Shown: positions 1 through 9,150 of the stretch, in pieces
Layout of the letters: each line of letters opens with the position of its first letter
Numbering within the stretch: the first letter of the stretch is position 1
Assembly: GCA_022446985.1 (NCBI GenBank)
Contig: JAKVBD010000002.1
Span: forward strand, 1-64,000
Source: Lentisphaerales bacterium
GTDB taxonomy: Bacteria; Verrucomicrobiota; Lentisphaeria; Lentisphaerales; Lentisphaeraceae
Direction: 5' to 3'
DNA: 64,000 nt
Made by a program: the position numbers and the translations under genes
The notes under the pieces: generated by a model
What the model saw: only the letters and a program-made list of their open reading frames with translations
What the model was told of the DNA's origin: nothing
Database searches by the model: none

Positions 1-272
1 AATCGATAAAGAGCTGGACTGAGTTTATTTTGGTCAACACTACGCTTACGAAAAAAAGCTAGAATACTTCCTCCGCTCCCTCCGAGAGGAATCAAAAAAA
101 GGCTCAGATATATTAGTTCATGAACTGAATGACCATTACGCTTTTCTCCTCCACATGCTTTTACTAAATTCGAAAGCGAGAGCATTGCGCGAACCGAAAC
201 GATAGCCCGATCTAATCGACTGCCATCTTTGAAAATATCATTGATTCTTATATTGGATGACGCTATCTTCAT
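1..272 (-). CDS. Transposase N-terminus, IS4-like (partial, runs off window)
   Basis: The minus strand is open from an ATG at 272 to the window edge (90 codons). It is preceded by a good ribosome binding site (AAAGGATC, about 8 bases upstream). The translation begins MKIASSNIRINDIF and contains GHSVHELIYLSLFLIPLGG and then SILAFFRKRSVDQ. The order 'lone-copy regulator-like N-terminus, hydrophobic helix, RF/FF-K' is what I associate with N-termini of IS4-superfamily DDE transposases. The catalytic part lies outside the window, so the family is not certain. It sits just downstream of a truncated cytochrome gene in the same direction, which suggests that this element's insertion cut that gene. 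Confidence 0.55.
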   Translation of the reverse strand, partial: MKIASSNIRINDIFKDGSRLDRAIVSVRAMLSLSNLVKACGGEKRNGHSVHELIYLSLFLIPLGGSGGSILAFFRKRSVDQNKLSPALYR

Positions 273-404
273 TGAAAGTGATCCTTTGAACTGTATTTGG
301 AATTAATTTGTAACTAATTACAATATAGCACATTGGGTCACTTTTTCTGCCTGAATAAGGTGGCGCCTACTAGTTTTTTAAGCTCGATAATGAACTGTCA
401 AACT

Positions 405-590
405 TCAGTTATTAATCAAATCAGCCAAATTATCGAGACGTACACCACCTTTATCCTTATCTGCATTGTGACAATCGTAGCAATACTTGCCTACAAACTT
501 TTTAACGTCAGACTGAACTGTTTGACCGGGCGGTTGAGCACATATCGCAATAATAGACAGCAAACTGCATCCAAAAAGAAATCTTCGCAT
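405..590 (-). pseudogene. Truncated N-terminus of a planctomycete-type cytochrome c protein
   Basis: This 61-residue frame has a strong ribosome binding site (GGAAGAAG before the ATG at 590) and a signal peptide (MRRFLFGCSLLSIIAICA). One heme-binding CxxCH motif follows (KYCYDCHNADKDKGG), then VRLDNLADLINN and a TGA. The spacing and the KGGVRLDNL run match the PSCyt1 module that opens DUF1587/DUF1592 proteins; compare the intact copy at 12210-14627 (RYCTDCHDEDIQKG). Those proteins are around 800 residues, so only the first exported domain remains. A transposase lies immediately downstream, so the rest was probably lost by insertion or deletion. A short exported heme peptide could still be made, but a function is unlikely. 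Confidence 0.7.
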
Positions 591-946
591 CTTCTTCCTT
601 ACACATAAATTTTTCTTACTGTTAACAAACAGAAAGATTTAAACAGCGTTACATGAAAATGATTTTTTTTGAATAAAAGCGCTGTGTTTTATAATAAAGC
701 CATCAGCTGATAGGTTAAAAAAATCCTTAAATATCGGGGTTACTGTATAGACTGCTTTTCTCAGAGAGTATGTATAACAAATCATATTCAAATTAAGCTG
801 AGGCTATTAACACTAGGATTGCTATAAAAATTCCTATTTTTAGAAGCTGAGCAGGTTATTTTTAGCCTTGTGTATAAAAAGTTTGTGTTGGTGCATTTGA
901 TTAGAGTGAAATCAAAGTAATGACTTAAAAGTTTTGGAGAAAATTT
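591..946. other. Intergenic, no gene recognised
   Basis: About 355 AT-rich bases separate the divergent cytochrome fragment and the 947 gene. I see no open frame with a ribosome binding site. The arms ACAGCG (643) and CGCTGT (680) could pair, but the loop is over 30 bases, so I do not call a terminator. The end of the interval carries the GGAG ribosome binding site (935-938) of the downstream gene. Confidence 0.5.
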
Positions 947-3900
947 ATGTTTAAGCGTTTACTCGCTTTCAGCGGTATTGCTTCCGCACTTCTAGGAGCT
1001 ACATGTGTGCAGGCTCAAAGCAAGAGCGACCTGGCTAAAAATCCTAAATATATTAAACACAGCGAAAATAATTTAACGCTGGATGACAAAGTTTTTGAAA
1101 CAACACTTTTTGCGGCTCCGCCATATGTTGAGTATGTAACGGCAGTTTCTCCTGATCTGGACGGCACTGTATATGTTTCAGTAGATCCAAATGGCAGTCT
1201 TGGTCACATAGAAGGGATTGGTAGTGTTGTTACTGCTAAAGATACAGATGGCGATGGCAAAGCTGATAAGTTTGTTGATTTTATTCCGCACGTTTCCAGT
1301 CCACGCGGTGGTCATATCGTTGCTGACACTTTCTACCTACTACACCCTCCTTACCTGACGTCTTATAAAGATACTGATGGAGATGGCAAAGCTGACGAAA
1401 TAAAGCGTCTGGCTGATGGTTTTGGTGGTGGTATAGAACACCCGCGTGGTGCTGATCACACTACAAACGGCGCTCGTATGGGAATTGATGGTTGGTTATA
1501 CATCTCTGTTGGTGACTTCGGCATGATGGATGCCAAGGGCGCTGATGGTGCAGTGGTTCGCCAACATGGTGGCGGTGTTGCCAGAATTAGACCTGATGGT
1601 TCAGAACTTGAAGTCTATGTGTACAATACACGTAACCAGTTTGACGTTGCCATATCCCCTACCCTTGAACTTTTTACACGTGACAATACCAATGACGGAA
1701 AAGGCTGGAACTTGCGTATTCATCGCCAGGTTCCAGAATCCGATATGGGCTACCCGCGTCTTTATCAGAATTTCCCGGATGAGCACCTTCAATCACTTGC
1801 TGATTATGGCGGTGGTTCTGGGATGGGCTGTTTATGGCTCGACGAACCAGGTTTCCCTGAAGGAGTCAATGATAAACTCTACACTGCTGACTGGACTTCT
1901 GGTAAGATCTTTAAATTCGACATGACTCAAGATGACGCAACTTATAAAGTTGAGCAAAAAGTTCTGACTGATTTGGTTCGTGCAACAGATATCGATGTCG
2001 ATGGTCAATCAAACCTTTACCTTGCTGACTGGCAAGGTGGTAGATTTAAGTTTGGCGGCAAAGGCGTGCCTGTAAGTCGCATTTTTAAGGCTAAACTAAA
2101 AGGTTACAATGCTTCAGCTGTACCAAACCTGAAAATAGCTGACGAGACAACACTCATCAAGCATCTTACGGGTAACAGCTCCTCCATACGCTTACAAGCA
2201 CAGCAATACCTTCTCAATAAAGGAGTCTCAGCTAGGGGGCTTGAAGCTTTAATAAAAGTTGCATCAGATGCCGGACAACATGTAAATATTCGTGTAGCAG
2301 CTCTATTTACCCTAAAACAAGCTCAAGGCGAAAAGTGCCACGATGTTTGTAAGAAACTTCTTACTGATAAGGTAATGAGTGAATTTGCCATGAAAGCTCT
2401 TACAGACCGTAAGACTCAGCTCTCAAACCTCAGTCCAGATCTATTTATCCCTTACCTAAGTGACAGCAATCCTAAAGTCAGACTACAGGCTGCTGTAAGC
2501 TTGAGAAGACTCAATAAATACAGCGCTAAGTCTGTTGATGCACTTATCAAGATGGCTTCTGCTTCATGGAAAGAAGACAGTGTTGGCAAACTTGGAACTA
2601 AAGCACTGCCACACACAGCATCACGTGCTTTATCCGGACTAGGCCAAAGCCACACACAAGCCTGGAAACAATACCTTGAAGCTTTCAAAAAAGGTGACTT
2701 TAAAACTCAGAAAGCTCTTTCTTATGGTTTGAAAACTATTCACAGCCCAGAACTTATAAAAGCTTTAATTTCTGAACTTGCTTCAGATCAATGGAAAGAT
2801 GACAGTCGTCTTCTTATCCTCGATATTTTAGCTCGATTAAGTCATGAAGATGGTGAATGGGATCTTAAAGCCTGGTGGGGAACTCGCCCAACTGATCACG
2901 GTCCTTACTACCAATCTGTTGAGTGGGCACAAACTAAGCCGATCATTAGCGCCATTGAAAAGAACTTTACAAAATTCAGCAGTGCTTCACAGCTCAAAGT
3001 TCTTGACATTCTCGCTCTGAATCAGATCGATGCTTCAAAACTAAAACTGGAAGGTGTTGATACTCTTTTCACTGCTTTAGAAGCCACTGTACCAACTAAG
3101 CAATTTATCTCAACGCTTAAGAGTGCTGCACAGGATAAGAGTCGTGACTGGAAAGTTCGTTCAAAAGCAGAGAAGAAACTTGTTGAGTTTCAAGACTGGA
3201 TGGATCCCAAAGCAATCACCTTTACAGGTAAGAAGAAGAACAGAAAGAAGAAAGTCGATGAAGCTAAAGTTAAAGCATCTCTGGCTTTAAGAGCGGACTC
3301 TGCGAAAGCTCTAATTGAAGTTCTTGCTCAATGGCAAACTGAACTACCTGGTCTTGGCACAAAATCTGAAAGCCGCGACATGGTTGAAGCAGCGATTCAC
3401 GACTACTGGACATTTCAGGTAAAACATCAGGAAGATCTTGCTGTTCTGGCTGACACTGCAAATAAAGTAAGCGATGGTGCTGCGACTCTGGCTTGGAAGA
3501 AGATTATGTACTCTTTTTACCGTCCAATCGGTGAGAAAGTAATAAGCTCTCAAAAACTAATCGATGGTAAAATTGGTGAGCATAACGCCGGTTACTACAA
3601 TGCAATTGCAGATATGTACTTAACTGATGAAAAATTCATTTCACGTGCTAAAGCGAATGTCAACTGGGATCACGAAGGAACCCGTAAAGGTGCGAAAGCT
3701 GTTTTGGCGATGCACAAAGCCAGAGAAGCTCATGCTAAGTCAACTCAAGTTATGACTGCTGGCATGGATCAAGCAGCAGAATATGCTCTGAAGAACAAAG
3801 GCGACATAAAATTAGGTGAAGCACTCTTTAATAAACAGGGATGTATCACATGTCACGCAGTGAATAACTCTGGTATCCAAAAAGGCCCATTCATGGGTAC

Positions 3901-4216
3901 GGCTGGCAGTCAGTTTACTCGTGAATTCCTTATTGAGTCAGTTCTTAACCCAGCTGCTGCCATTGCTCAGGGTTTCCCGACTTACATGTTAACTCCAAAG
4001 CAAGGTAGAGGTGCTCCTTCTCTAGGGTTCCTCGTTGAAGAAGATAACACTTACTACACACTTATGAATATTGCCGGTCTTTACCAGGACGTAACTAAAG
4101 AGTTTCTGGCTAAGAAAGAGATCGTCCAAAGTTCACAGATGCCTCCTGGCTTGGCTTATACACTGACTCTTCACGAGTTTGCATCCTTGATCGAGTACCT
4201 CGTAACAAAGAAATAA
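947..4216 (+). CDS. PVC-type exported heme-binding dehydrogenase (beta-propeller, HEAT repeats, cytochrome c)
   Basis: An exported 1089-residue protein. Residues 1-23 are a signal peptide ending at VQA. The first 380 residues resemble the DUF7133-type membrane-bound dehydrogenase propeller of planctomycetes, with two DTDGDGKAD calcium-binding-like loops and blade motifs such as GIDGWLYISVGDFG. The middle (roughly 390-700) has alpha-helical HEAT-like repeats. The last 130 residues hold one CxxCH heme site (GCITCHAVNN) followed by SQMPPG, a likely distal methionine ligand. Family knowledge suggests periplasmic oxidation of a sugar or sugar alcohol, passing electrons to the heme; the substrate is unknown. 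GGAG lies 8 bases before the ATG. A hairpin terminator follows directly, so the gene is probably transcribed alone. Confidence 0.8.
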   Translation: MFKRLLAFSGIASALLGATCVQAQSKSDLAKNPKYIKHSENNLTLDDKVFETTLFAAPPYVEYVTAVSPDLDGTVYVSVDPNGSLGHIEGIGSVVTAKDTDGDGKADKFVDFIPHVSSPRGGHIVADTFYLLHPPYLTSYKDTDGDGKADEIKRLADGFGGGIEHPRGADHTTNGARMGIDGWLYISVGDFGMMDAKGADGAVVRQHGGGVARIRPDGSELEVYVYNTRNQFDVAISPTLELFTRDNTNDGKGWNLRIHRQVPESDMGYPRLYQNFPDEHLQSLADYGGGSGMGCLWLDEPGFPEGVNDKLYTADWTSGKIFKFDMTQDDATYKVEQKVLTDLVRATDIDVDGQSNLYLADWQGGRFKFGGKGVPVSRIFKAKLKGYNASAVPNLKIADETTLIKHLTGNSSSIRLQAQQYLLNKGVSARGLEALIKVASDAGQHVNIRVAALFTLKQAQGEKCHDVCKKLLTDKVMSEFAMKALTDRKTQLSNLSPDLFIPYLSDSNPKVRLQAAVSLRRLNKYSAKSVDALIKMASASWKEDSVGKLGTKALPHTASRALSGLGQSHTQAWKQYLEAFKKGDFKTQKALSYGLKTIHSPELIKALISELASDQWKDDSRLLILDILARLSHEDGEWDLKAWWGTRPTDHGPYYQSVEWAQTKPIISAIEKNFTKFSSASQLKVLDILALNQIDASKLKLEGVDTLFTALEATVPTKQFISTLKSAAQDKSRDWKVRSKAEKKLVEFQDWMDPKAITFTGKKKNRKKKVDEAKVKASLALRADSAKALIEVLAQWQTELPGLGTKSESRDMVEAAIHDYWTFQVKHQEDLAVLADTANKVSDGAATLAWKKIMYSFYRPIGEKVISSQKLIDGKIGEHNAGYYNAIADMYLTDEKFISRAKANVNWDHEGTRKGAKAVLAMHKAREAHAKSTQVMTAGMDQAAEYALKNKGDIKLGEALFNKQGCITCHAVNNSGIQKGPFMGTAGSQFTREFLIESVLNPAAAIAQGFPTYMLTPKQGRGAPSLGFLVEEDNTYYTLMNIAGLYQDVTKEFLAKKEIVQSSQMPPGLAYTLTLHEFASLIEYLVTKK

Positions 4217-4238
4217 TCTAAAGCCACACTGAAGATTT

Positions 4239-4268
4239 AAGCCGGTTCATTTGAGCCGGCTTTTTTTA
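4239..4268 (+). terminator. Rho-independent terminator of the 947-4216 gene
   Basis: Inverted arms AAGCCGGTTCA (4239-4249) and TGAGCCGGCTT (4252-4262) are followed by seven T residues. It begins 23 bases after the stop codon. Confidence 0.9.
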
Positions 4269-4379
4269 TTTTATAGATTGGTTGAAGTCAACAACCGCCT
4301 ATTACGTATATTCAAAACTAGGCTCGTGGTTCCATAAGGTGCACCGACATAATACATGAGATTAAAAATCTGTAATTCT

Positions 4380-4759
4380 GGCGTATTTACACTACTTTGA
4401 CGACAGTGGAAAATGCTTTTCGTGCGATGAAAAGTGACTTGGGCACAAGGCCGGTTTTTCACCGCAAGACTGAAAGGACCGAAGCTCATCTTTTTATTTC
4501 AATTCTGGCCTTTCATATGCTTAATAATATCGAGCATCGGTTAAAGATGAAAAACAGCTCCATGCGCTTTGCAAGTCTGCGCAAAATCGTCGCCAATCAC
4601 AGACGAACCGTTATTCAATGGAATGACGCAAAATCAAAAGTATGGCAAAAGCATTGCAGTTCAAAACCAGAACCCGAAGTGTTGGATATATATCGAAAAT
4701 TAGGTATCAAGAATCCACTGAGAGATAAAATATATTTAGCAACGAAAACCAAAATGTAG
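4380..4759 (+). pseudogene. Transposase C-terminal remnant (IS1634/IS4-like)
   Basis: An open frame of about 120 codons (from an in-frame ATG at 4397) contains AFRAMKSDLGTRPVFHRK, then TEAHLFISILAFHML. This pattern (KSDLGxRPxFHxKxxRxxxHLFIxxLAxxL) is the C-terminal block around the last catalytic acidic residue of IS1634-type DDE transposases. The upstream four fifths of such a protein (usually over 450 residues) is absent and there is no ribosome binding site, so this is a dead fragment. It lies between the terminator at 4239-4268 and a prepilin pseudogene. It is not obviously the same element as the transposase at the window's left edge. Confidence 0.7.
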
Positions 4760-4787
4760 TACCTAATAAAAATACAGGCGTTGATTA

Positions 4788-5411
4788 TTAAGTACTTACA
4801 AATATTTCGGGGAAAGATGGGTTAGTATTTTTGTACTCATAATTCAGATGCCCATTTAATGTAGGGTTATAGTTACCATTCCTAAAAGTTGGCACAGCCT
4901 TTAGTAAATTTCGGGCTGTCGCCGGAGCATATATAGGCTCTTTCACGCCTTTGGTGATCTGTGCTATGTTTCTATAGTCTCTTAAGTGTTTATTCATGCT
5001 ATATTCACTGGCGCCTTGTTGGCCATGATCATAGCCGTCTCAATTTTGACGAATAACCGAGCAATGCATGACATCTTTATAAGGACCATTTGTCATTTGT
5101 AGAACATCTCATGTCCTACCAAAAGCCCTTCCTTGAATAGCTTCATAGACTATACGACTAAAATTGATGGCATCACTGCCTATCTCTTCATGGTGATTAT
5201 TATTTGGTTTAAAAAGGAAATTACTATTCGATTTGGCATAAAGCATGGAACCGGTATAAAGCTGCTTGAGATTACTAATAGATACTGCCGTGATAATAAC
5301 TACTCTTGCATCCCTAAATGAAGGGATAAGCAGGGTCATCAAAACACCAATTACTGCTGTAACAACCAACAACTTTACTAGAGTAAATTTCTTTACCGAA
5401 AAACCTTTCAT
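4788..5411 (-). pseudogene. Decayed prepilin-like (H-X9-DG type) secreted protein
   Basis: Reading from the ATG at 5411, the N-terminus MKGFSVKKFTLVKLLVVTA is a type IV prepilin signal followed by the hydrophobic helix VIGVLMTLLIPSF. The usually invariant glutamate five residues after the cleavage site is lysine (FTLVK instead of FTLIE). The frame closes at 5109. Homologous-looking sequence continues in other frames (MTNGPYKDVMHCSVIRQN, then DGYDHGQQGASEY and on to 4788). At least two frameshifts are needed, so the gene is dead. Intact relatives are about 230 residues (see 11419-12120). It may have been damaged together with the neighbouring transposon remnant. Confidence 0.7.
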
Positions 5412-5499
5412 ATTTTCACTTCCTGTAAAATTATCTTTATCTGGTAACAGAAAGCTTTTTAGAATCTAAATAAAAAATAGAATATTTTTTAACATAAAT

Positions 5500-5529
5500 A
5501 AATAACCGCGAACTAACATCAATTCGCGG
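5500..5529 (-). terminator. Probable terminator of the 5561-7057 sulfatase
   Basis: Arms CCGCGAA (5506-5512) and TTCGCGG (5523-5529) form a hairpin 32 bases past the stop codon. On the minus strand it is followed by an interrupted T-rich tail (TTATTTATTT). Confidence 0.65.
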
Positions 5530-5560
5530 CACTCATACATACACCTCAATGGAGGTTTGA

Positions 5561-7057
5561 TTACTTTTTAGGCAGCCACTTAAAACTGTCGCCTTCAACA
5601 ACCATTTTGAGTGTCTTTTTAGCAGTTCCGCGAGGTGCAAACTTCTTGGGAGCCATAGCTTTCATCTTGGCTTTAGTTTGAGCATACTCGGGATTATCTG
5701 CCAAGTTAATCCATTCATGCTGGTCTTTACGAACATCGTAGAGTTCTTCGCCAGCATCTTTGTAGTAAATATAACGGAAATTTTCATTGATTATGGCATA
5801 GCTACCTGGGTGATCATGAGGAAGTAATATGCTTCGTTCAGTTTTGATTTCCGGTTTTTCCAATACTGGTTTTAGAGATTCTCCTTCATGCCCTTTATCT
5901 GGAGCTAAACCACAAAGGTCCAAAAGAGTCGGGTACATATCGAGAAGTGTTGCTGTATTATTTGTACTTTTACTTTTGGCAATACCTGGACCGGCCCACA
6001 GGAAAGGAACATTTGAAGTTCTCTGCCACATAGTGTGTTTTCCCCAGTGACCTTTTTCACCAAGTGCATAACCATGATCACTCCAGAAAACAATGATGGT
6101 ATTTTCCATCTTACCAGTTTCTTCAAGAGTATCTAACACCTTGCCAAGATTATAATCGGCATAAGAGATACAGGCCAGGTAGCCCTGTACACTTGATTCA
6201 ACAATACCTAATGCCTGAAGTTTATCCTCGATGCCTTTTTTACGACCTATAAGTTTTTTACGGATTTTCTCTGGTAAATCATTTATGTCATCATTCTTAA
6301 TGGGGCCTCTTTTTACAGACTCGATTGGATACATATCAAAAAACCTTTGAGGTGCATAGTTTGGATAGTGCGGCGCATACAAGCCCAAAGCCAGAAAGAA
6401 AGGTTTATCGTGCTTCTTTTTAATAACCTCACAGGCCCAGTCAGTACGTACGGTATCGACTATTTCACTTTCCTTGTCATTTGGAATAGAACCGACTTCC
6501 ATGAAAGGCTTACCTTTCCATTTTTTATTCGCCTGATTGAACTTGCTGGCAGGATACTCTGCCGGCAATGGTGAACCGTGTGCCCAGGTATCCATAGCCC
6601 AACCATTCTGTTTTTGTTCTTTGCTTCTAATGAGAAATTCAGTCCAACCACGTTGATCTATCTGACCTGCAGGATGGTGAAATAGTTTACCAGCACCATA
6701 AGTGTTATAACCACCTTCATGAAAGGCTAGCTGAAGAGGTTTGTACTCTGGGTGATCATAAAAATAAATCTCTTCACTGTAGCAGCCTGTCGTTGTCGCA
6801 AAACGACCAGTAAAAATTGCCGAGCGCGATGGTGCACAGTAAATACCTGCAGTATGACCATTTTGAAAAGTCACCCCCATTTTTGCTAATCGGTCAAGAT
6901 TGGGAGTATACGCCATTTCTGATCCCATAGGACCGATCCAGTCATTCATATCATCGACTGCAAAAAAGACAATATTCGGCTTGGTCTCAGCCATGGCAAA
7001 ACAAGCTGAGAAAAGGAAGTTTAAGGACAAAAGTATTTTCTTCATAAAGCTACTCAT
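5561..7057 (-). CDS. Exported sulfatase, iduronate-2-sulfatase-like
   Basis: A 498-residue type I sulfatase of the alkaline phosphatase superfamily. A signal peptide (about residues 1-23, ending FAMA) precedes the metal-binding start NIVFFAVDDMNDW (Asp35, Asp36). The modification motif is C74-A-P-S-R78, whose cysteine is converted to formylglycine. WSDHGYALGEKG gives the second metal-site Asp-His pair and GHWGKH follows. VDDMNDW and the length fit the iduronate-2-sulfatase-like S1 group. It would remove sulfate esters from a polysaccharide in the periplasm or outside the cell. The Met codon at residue 5 (7045) begins the more typical signal peptide MKKILLSLNF and is an alternative start. A tandem repeat lies just upstream. 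Confidence 0.9.
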   Translation of the reverse strand: MSSFMKKILLSLNFLFSACFAMAETKPNIVFFAVDDMNDWIGPMGSEMAYTPNLDRLAKMGVTFQNGHTAGIYCAPSRSAIFTGRFATTTGCYSEEIYFYDHPEYKPLQLAFHEGGYNTYGAGKLFHHPAGQIDQRGWTEFLIRSKEQKQNGWAMDTWAHGSPLPAEYPASKFNQANKKWKGKPFMEVGSIPNDKESEIVDTVRTDWACEVIKKKHDKPFFLALGLYAPHYPNYAPQRFFDMYPIESVKRGPIKNDDINDLPEKIRKKLIGRKKGIEDKLQALGIVESSVQGYLACISYADYNLGKVLDTLEETGKMENTIIVFWSDHGYALGEKGHWGKHTMWQRTSNVPFLWAGPGIAKSKSTNNTATLLDMYPTLLDLCGLAPDKGHEGESLKPVLEKPEIKTERSILLPHDHPGSYAIINENFRYIYYKDAGEELYDVRKDQHEWINLADNPEYAQTKAKMKAMAPKKFAPRGTAKKTLKMVVEGDSFKWLPKK

Positions 7058-7060
7058 AGT

Positions 7061-7096
7061 TATTTAAATTATTTAAATTATTTATATTATTTAAAC
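7061..7096. repeat. Four tandem 9-bp repeats upstream of sulfatase
   Basis: Four consecutive 9-mers, TATTTAAAT, TATTTAAAT, TATTTATAT and TATTTAAAC, end 3 bases before the sulfatase start codon. Each carries a self-complementary ATTTAAAT-like core. They occupy the leader or promoter region, so a change in copy number could alter expression. Confidence 0.8.
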
Positions 7097-7149
7097 CACA
7101 ACGCAGATCTTTCCTTAACAGCTCCTTTCAAAAAATTAGTTTCAGGAAG

Positions 7150-9150
7150 TCATCTTGGATCAAACTGAATAGATTCCGGCAAGTGTCTGGATTCCTCTTC
7201 AGGCAGCTGATCTTCATTCGCAATAAGACGATTAATATTCAGCACTAAATTAATTCCACGAACTGACCTCATGGATGAACCTCTGATATCTAAAGTCTTA
7301 GCCGATGTTCCATTGATCTGCCTCATGGAGGCTATTTGACTATTTGCAATATTTAAATGGTTCACCTTGATAAGACGCAGGAAAGACAGCTTCGACGACT
7401 CATTGTTACTGCCTGCAAGAATTTTCAGATTGGGACCGGTCACTTTCAAAATCAAGTTTTCATTATTGTAGTCAAACCTATTTCGACGCCACTCTGGGTT
7501 CCAACATTTAATCAATTCCACTAAGACTTCCGGCCTGACATAAGCCCGTTTATTGAGTCTTAGGTTATAGATAATCATGCGTTCCATAAGACTTTTCCTA
7601 AGCCCATTCCTCAGTGAATTATTCATTTCCTTAAGTAAGGCTAAGAAGCTTTTGCGATTTAAAGCCCCATCGGCATTCAGTTTTTCGTTGGCATACTTTT
7701 TTGCCAAATCTGTCATGCTCTTTCTGTCTGGAATATCCAGTTTCACCACCTCGGAAAATTTCTGATGAATAAAATTCACTTCTCCAATTAACCGGTAAAC
7801 ACCCTTGTGTTTAGTCACTTCGTGATATTTCTTTAAAGCTACAAGTCCCTGCATGCCACTTTCCAAAGGCATTGTATAAAACAGTGGATTTCGTGTTTTG
7901 GCAAGAGCTGTATCGTAAGACTTCTGAAGTAGTTCTTTACTCAACTCAATCTGTTTAGCATTTTGAACTTTATAGAGTTCGAATGATTTTTTTTCATTTT
8001 CACGGGCAATCTCTAAATCTGAATAAGTTCTGGTCAATTCACTCAGTGCCTTTGCTGTTTCCTTATTACTTTCTTTAAGTTTAACCAGAAAAGCTGAAGT
8101 TCCTATGAGGATCATCATTAAGGCGAGTAAAACAACATAGCAGACGACTTTATTCCTCTTGTAGAAAAGTCTTGCTTCTTTGAGGAATCCGGCATTTTCT
8201 GCTGTTGTCGAGTGCCCTGTCAAATACTTATTCACCTCATCTTTTAAGGCCTCTACATTTTGGTAGCGCTCATTCAATTCAAGCGACATGGCTTTGCGCA
8301 CTACTGCATCGAGGCTGGCAGGGATTTCTTTTTTAGGAAAACGATCAATCGGGGAGCGTATCTCGCCATTTATGGTATCGCGAATAACCGTATCCATACC
8401 ACCTTTACCGGGTGCTTTATCTGTTAAGATCGAATATAAAAGAGCGCCTAATGAATAAATATCTGACTGGCAATTCTTCTCCTTGTGAGGCTGACTTTGT
8501 TCTGGCGACATATAACCGGGAGTACCTTTGATTTTCCCTCCGCTTTCACAAAGCTTGTCTATATGTGAACCAAGTCCCCAATCACAAAGTTGCACTTCAC
8601 CAAACTTACCGACCTGTATATTATCTGGTTTTATATCCAAATGAATTACACTTTCAGAGTGAGCATATGCGACGGCATCGCATACCTTAAGGAAAATATC
8701 CAGCAATTTAGTTAAAGGGTATTCTTGTATGTACTGCTTATGTCGTGATGCTCTTTGCTTAAGAATTGTCAGTAGGGAATCACCAACCTTTAACTCCATA
8801 GTAAAGTAAGGGTTAAAGTCTTCATCCTTACCAATTTCATACACAGAAATGATATTCGGGTGTTCTAGTTTAGCAGTTAGATAGGCTTCCTGTAGAAAAT
8901 CTTCGGTGCACTCTGTAGCAATATTCTGGTGCAGCTTTGCCATGGCTATATGACGATTTGTCTTGGAATCGTAAACTTTATAAATGTCTTTCATGCCGCC
9001 TGAGGCGATCAATTGTGAATTCTGAAAGCGTACTTGCTCTTTTTCTTCTGCTTGTGATACCTCAAGCCAGTCGTCTTCATCTGTATCGTCATAAAACTGA
9101 TTCAAATTACTTTTAAGCAAGGAACTCTTCGGGGCATCACTCAAATTCAA
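7150..9150 (-). CDS. Transmembrane Ser/Thr protein kinase, sigma-factor partner
   Basis: A 666-residue Hanks-type kinase. The kinase domain spans about 44-312: ATP lysine K72 (IAMAKLH), helix-C glutamate E88, catalytic loop HLDIKPDN (D172, N177), metal motif DWG at 190-192, activation-segment end GTPGYMSPEQ. The catalytic loop has Leu in place of the usual Arg, so it is a non-RD kinase, and DWG replaces DFG. A membrane helix is at about 335-357. The outside part has a coiled-coil-like stretch and ends in short leucine-rich-like units (LDIRGSSMRSVRGINL). The start overlaps the upstream sigma gene by 14 bases, so the two are translationally coupled. In PVC bacteria such kinases are thought to control the co-encoded ECF sigma factor; here that is inference. 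Confidence 0.85.
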   Translation of the reverse strand: MNLSDAPKSSLLKSNLNQFYDDTDEDDWLEVSQAEEKEQVRFQNSQLIASGGMKDIYKVYDSKTNRHIAMAKLHQNIATECTEDFLQEAYLTAKLEHPNIISVYEIGKDEDFNPYFTMELKVGDSLLTILKQRASRHKQYIQEYPLTKLLDIFLKVCDAVAYAHSESVIHLDIKPDNIQVGKFGEVQLCDWGLGSHIDKLCESGGKIKGTPGYMSPEQSQPHKEKNCQSDIYSLGALLYSILTDKAPGKGGMDTVIRDTINGEIRSPIDRFPKKEIPASLDAVVRKAMSLELNERYQNVEALKDEVNKYLTGHSTTAENAGFLKEARLFYKRNKVVCYVVLLALMMILIGTSAFLVKLKESNKETAKALSELTRTYSDLEIARENEKKSFELYKVQNAKQIELSKELLQKSYDTALAKTRNPLFYTMPLESGMQGLVALKKYHEVTKHKGVYRLIGEVNFIHQKFSEVVKLDIPDRKSMTDLAKKYANEKLNADGALNRKSFLALLKEMNNSLRNGLRKSLMERMIIYNLRLNKRAYVRPEVLVELIKCWNPEWRRNRFDYNNENLILKVTGPNLKILAGSNNESSKLSFLRLIKVNHLNIANSQIASMRQINGTSAKTLDIRGSSMRSVRGINLVLNINRLIANEDQLPEEESRHLPESIQFDPR

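Noticed and set aside
405-590. A real short heme protein rather than a fragment
   Set aside because: It matches only the first module of an 800-residue family and ends where the family continues, beside a transposase.
643-685. Hairpin ACAGCG/CGCTGT as a terminator
   Set aside because: The loop is over 30 bases and the stem only six pairs.
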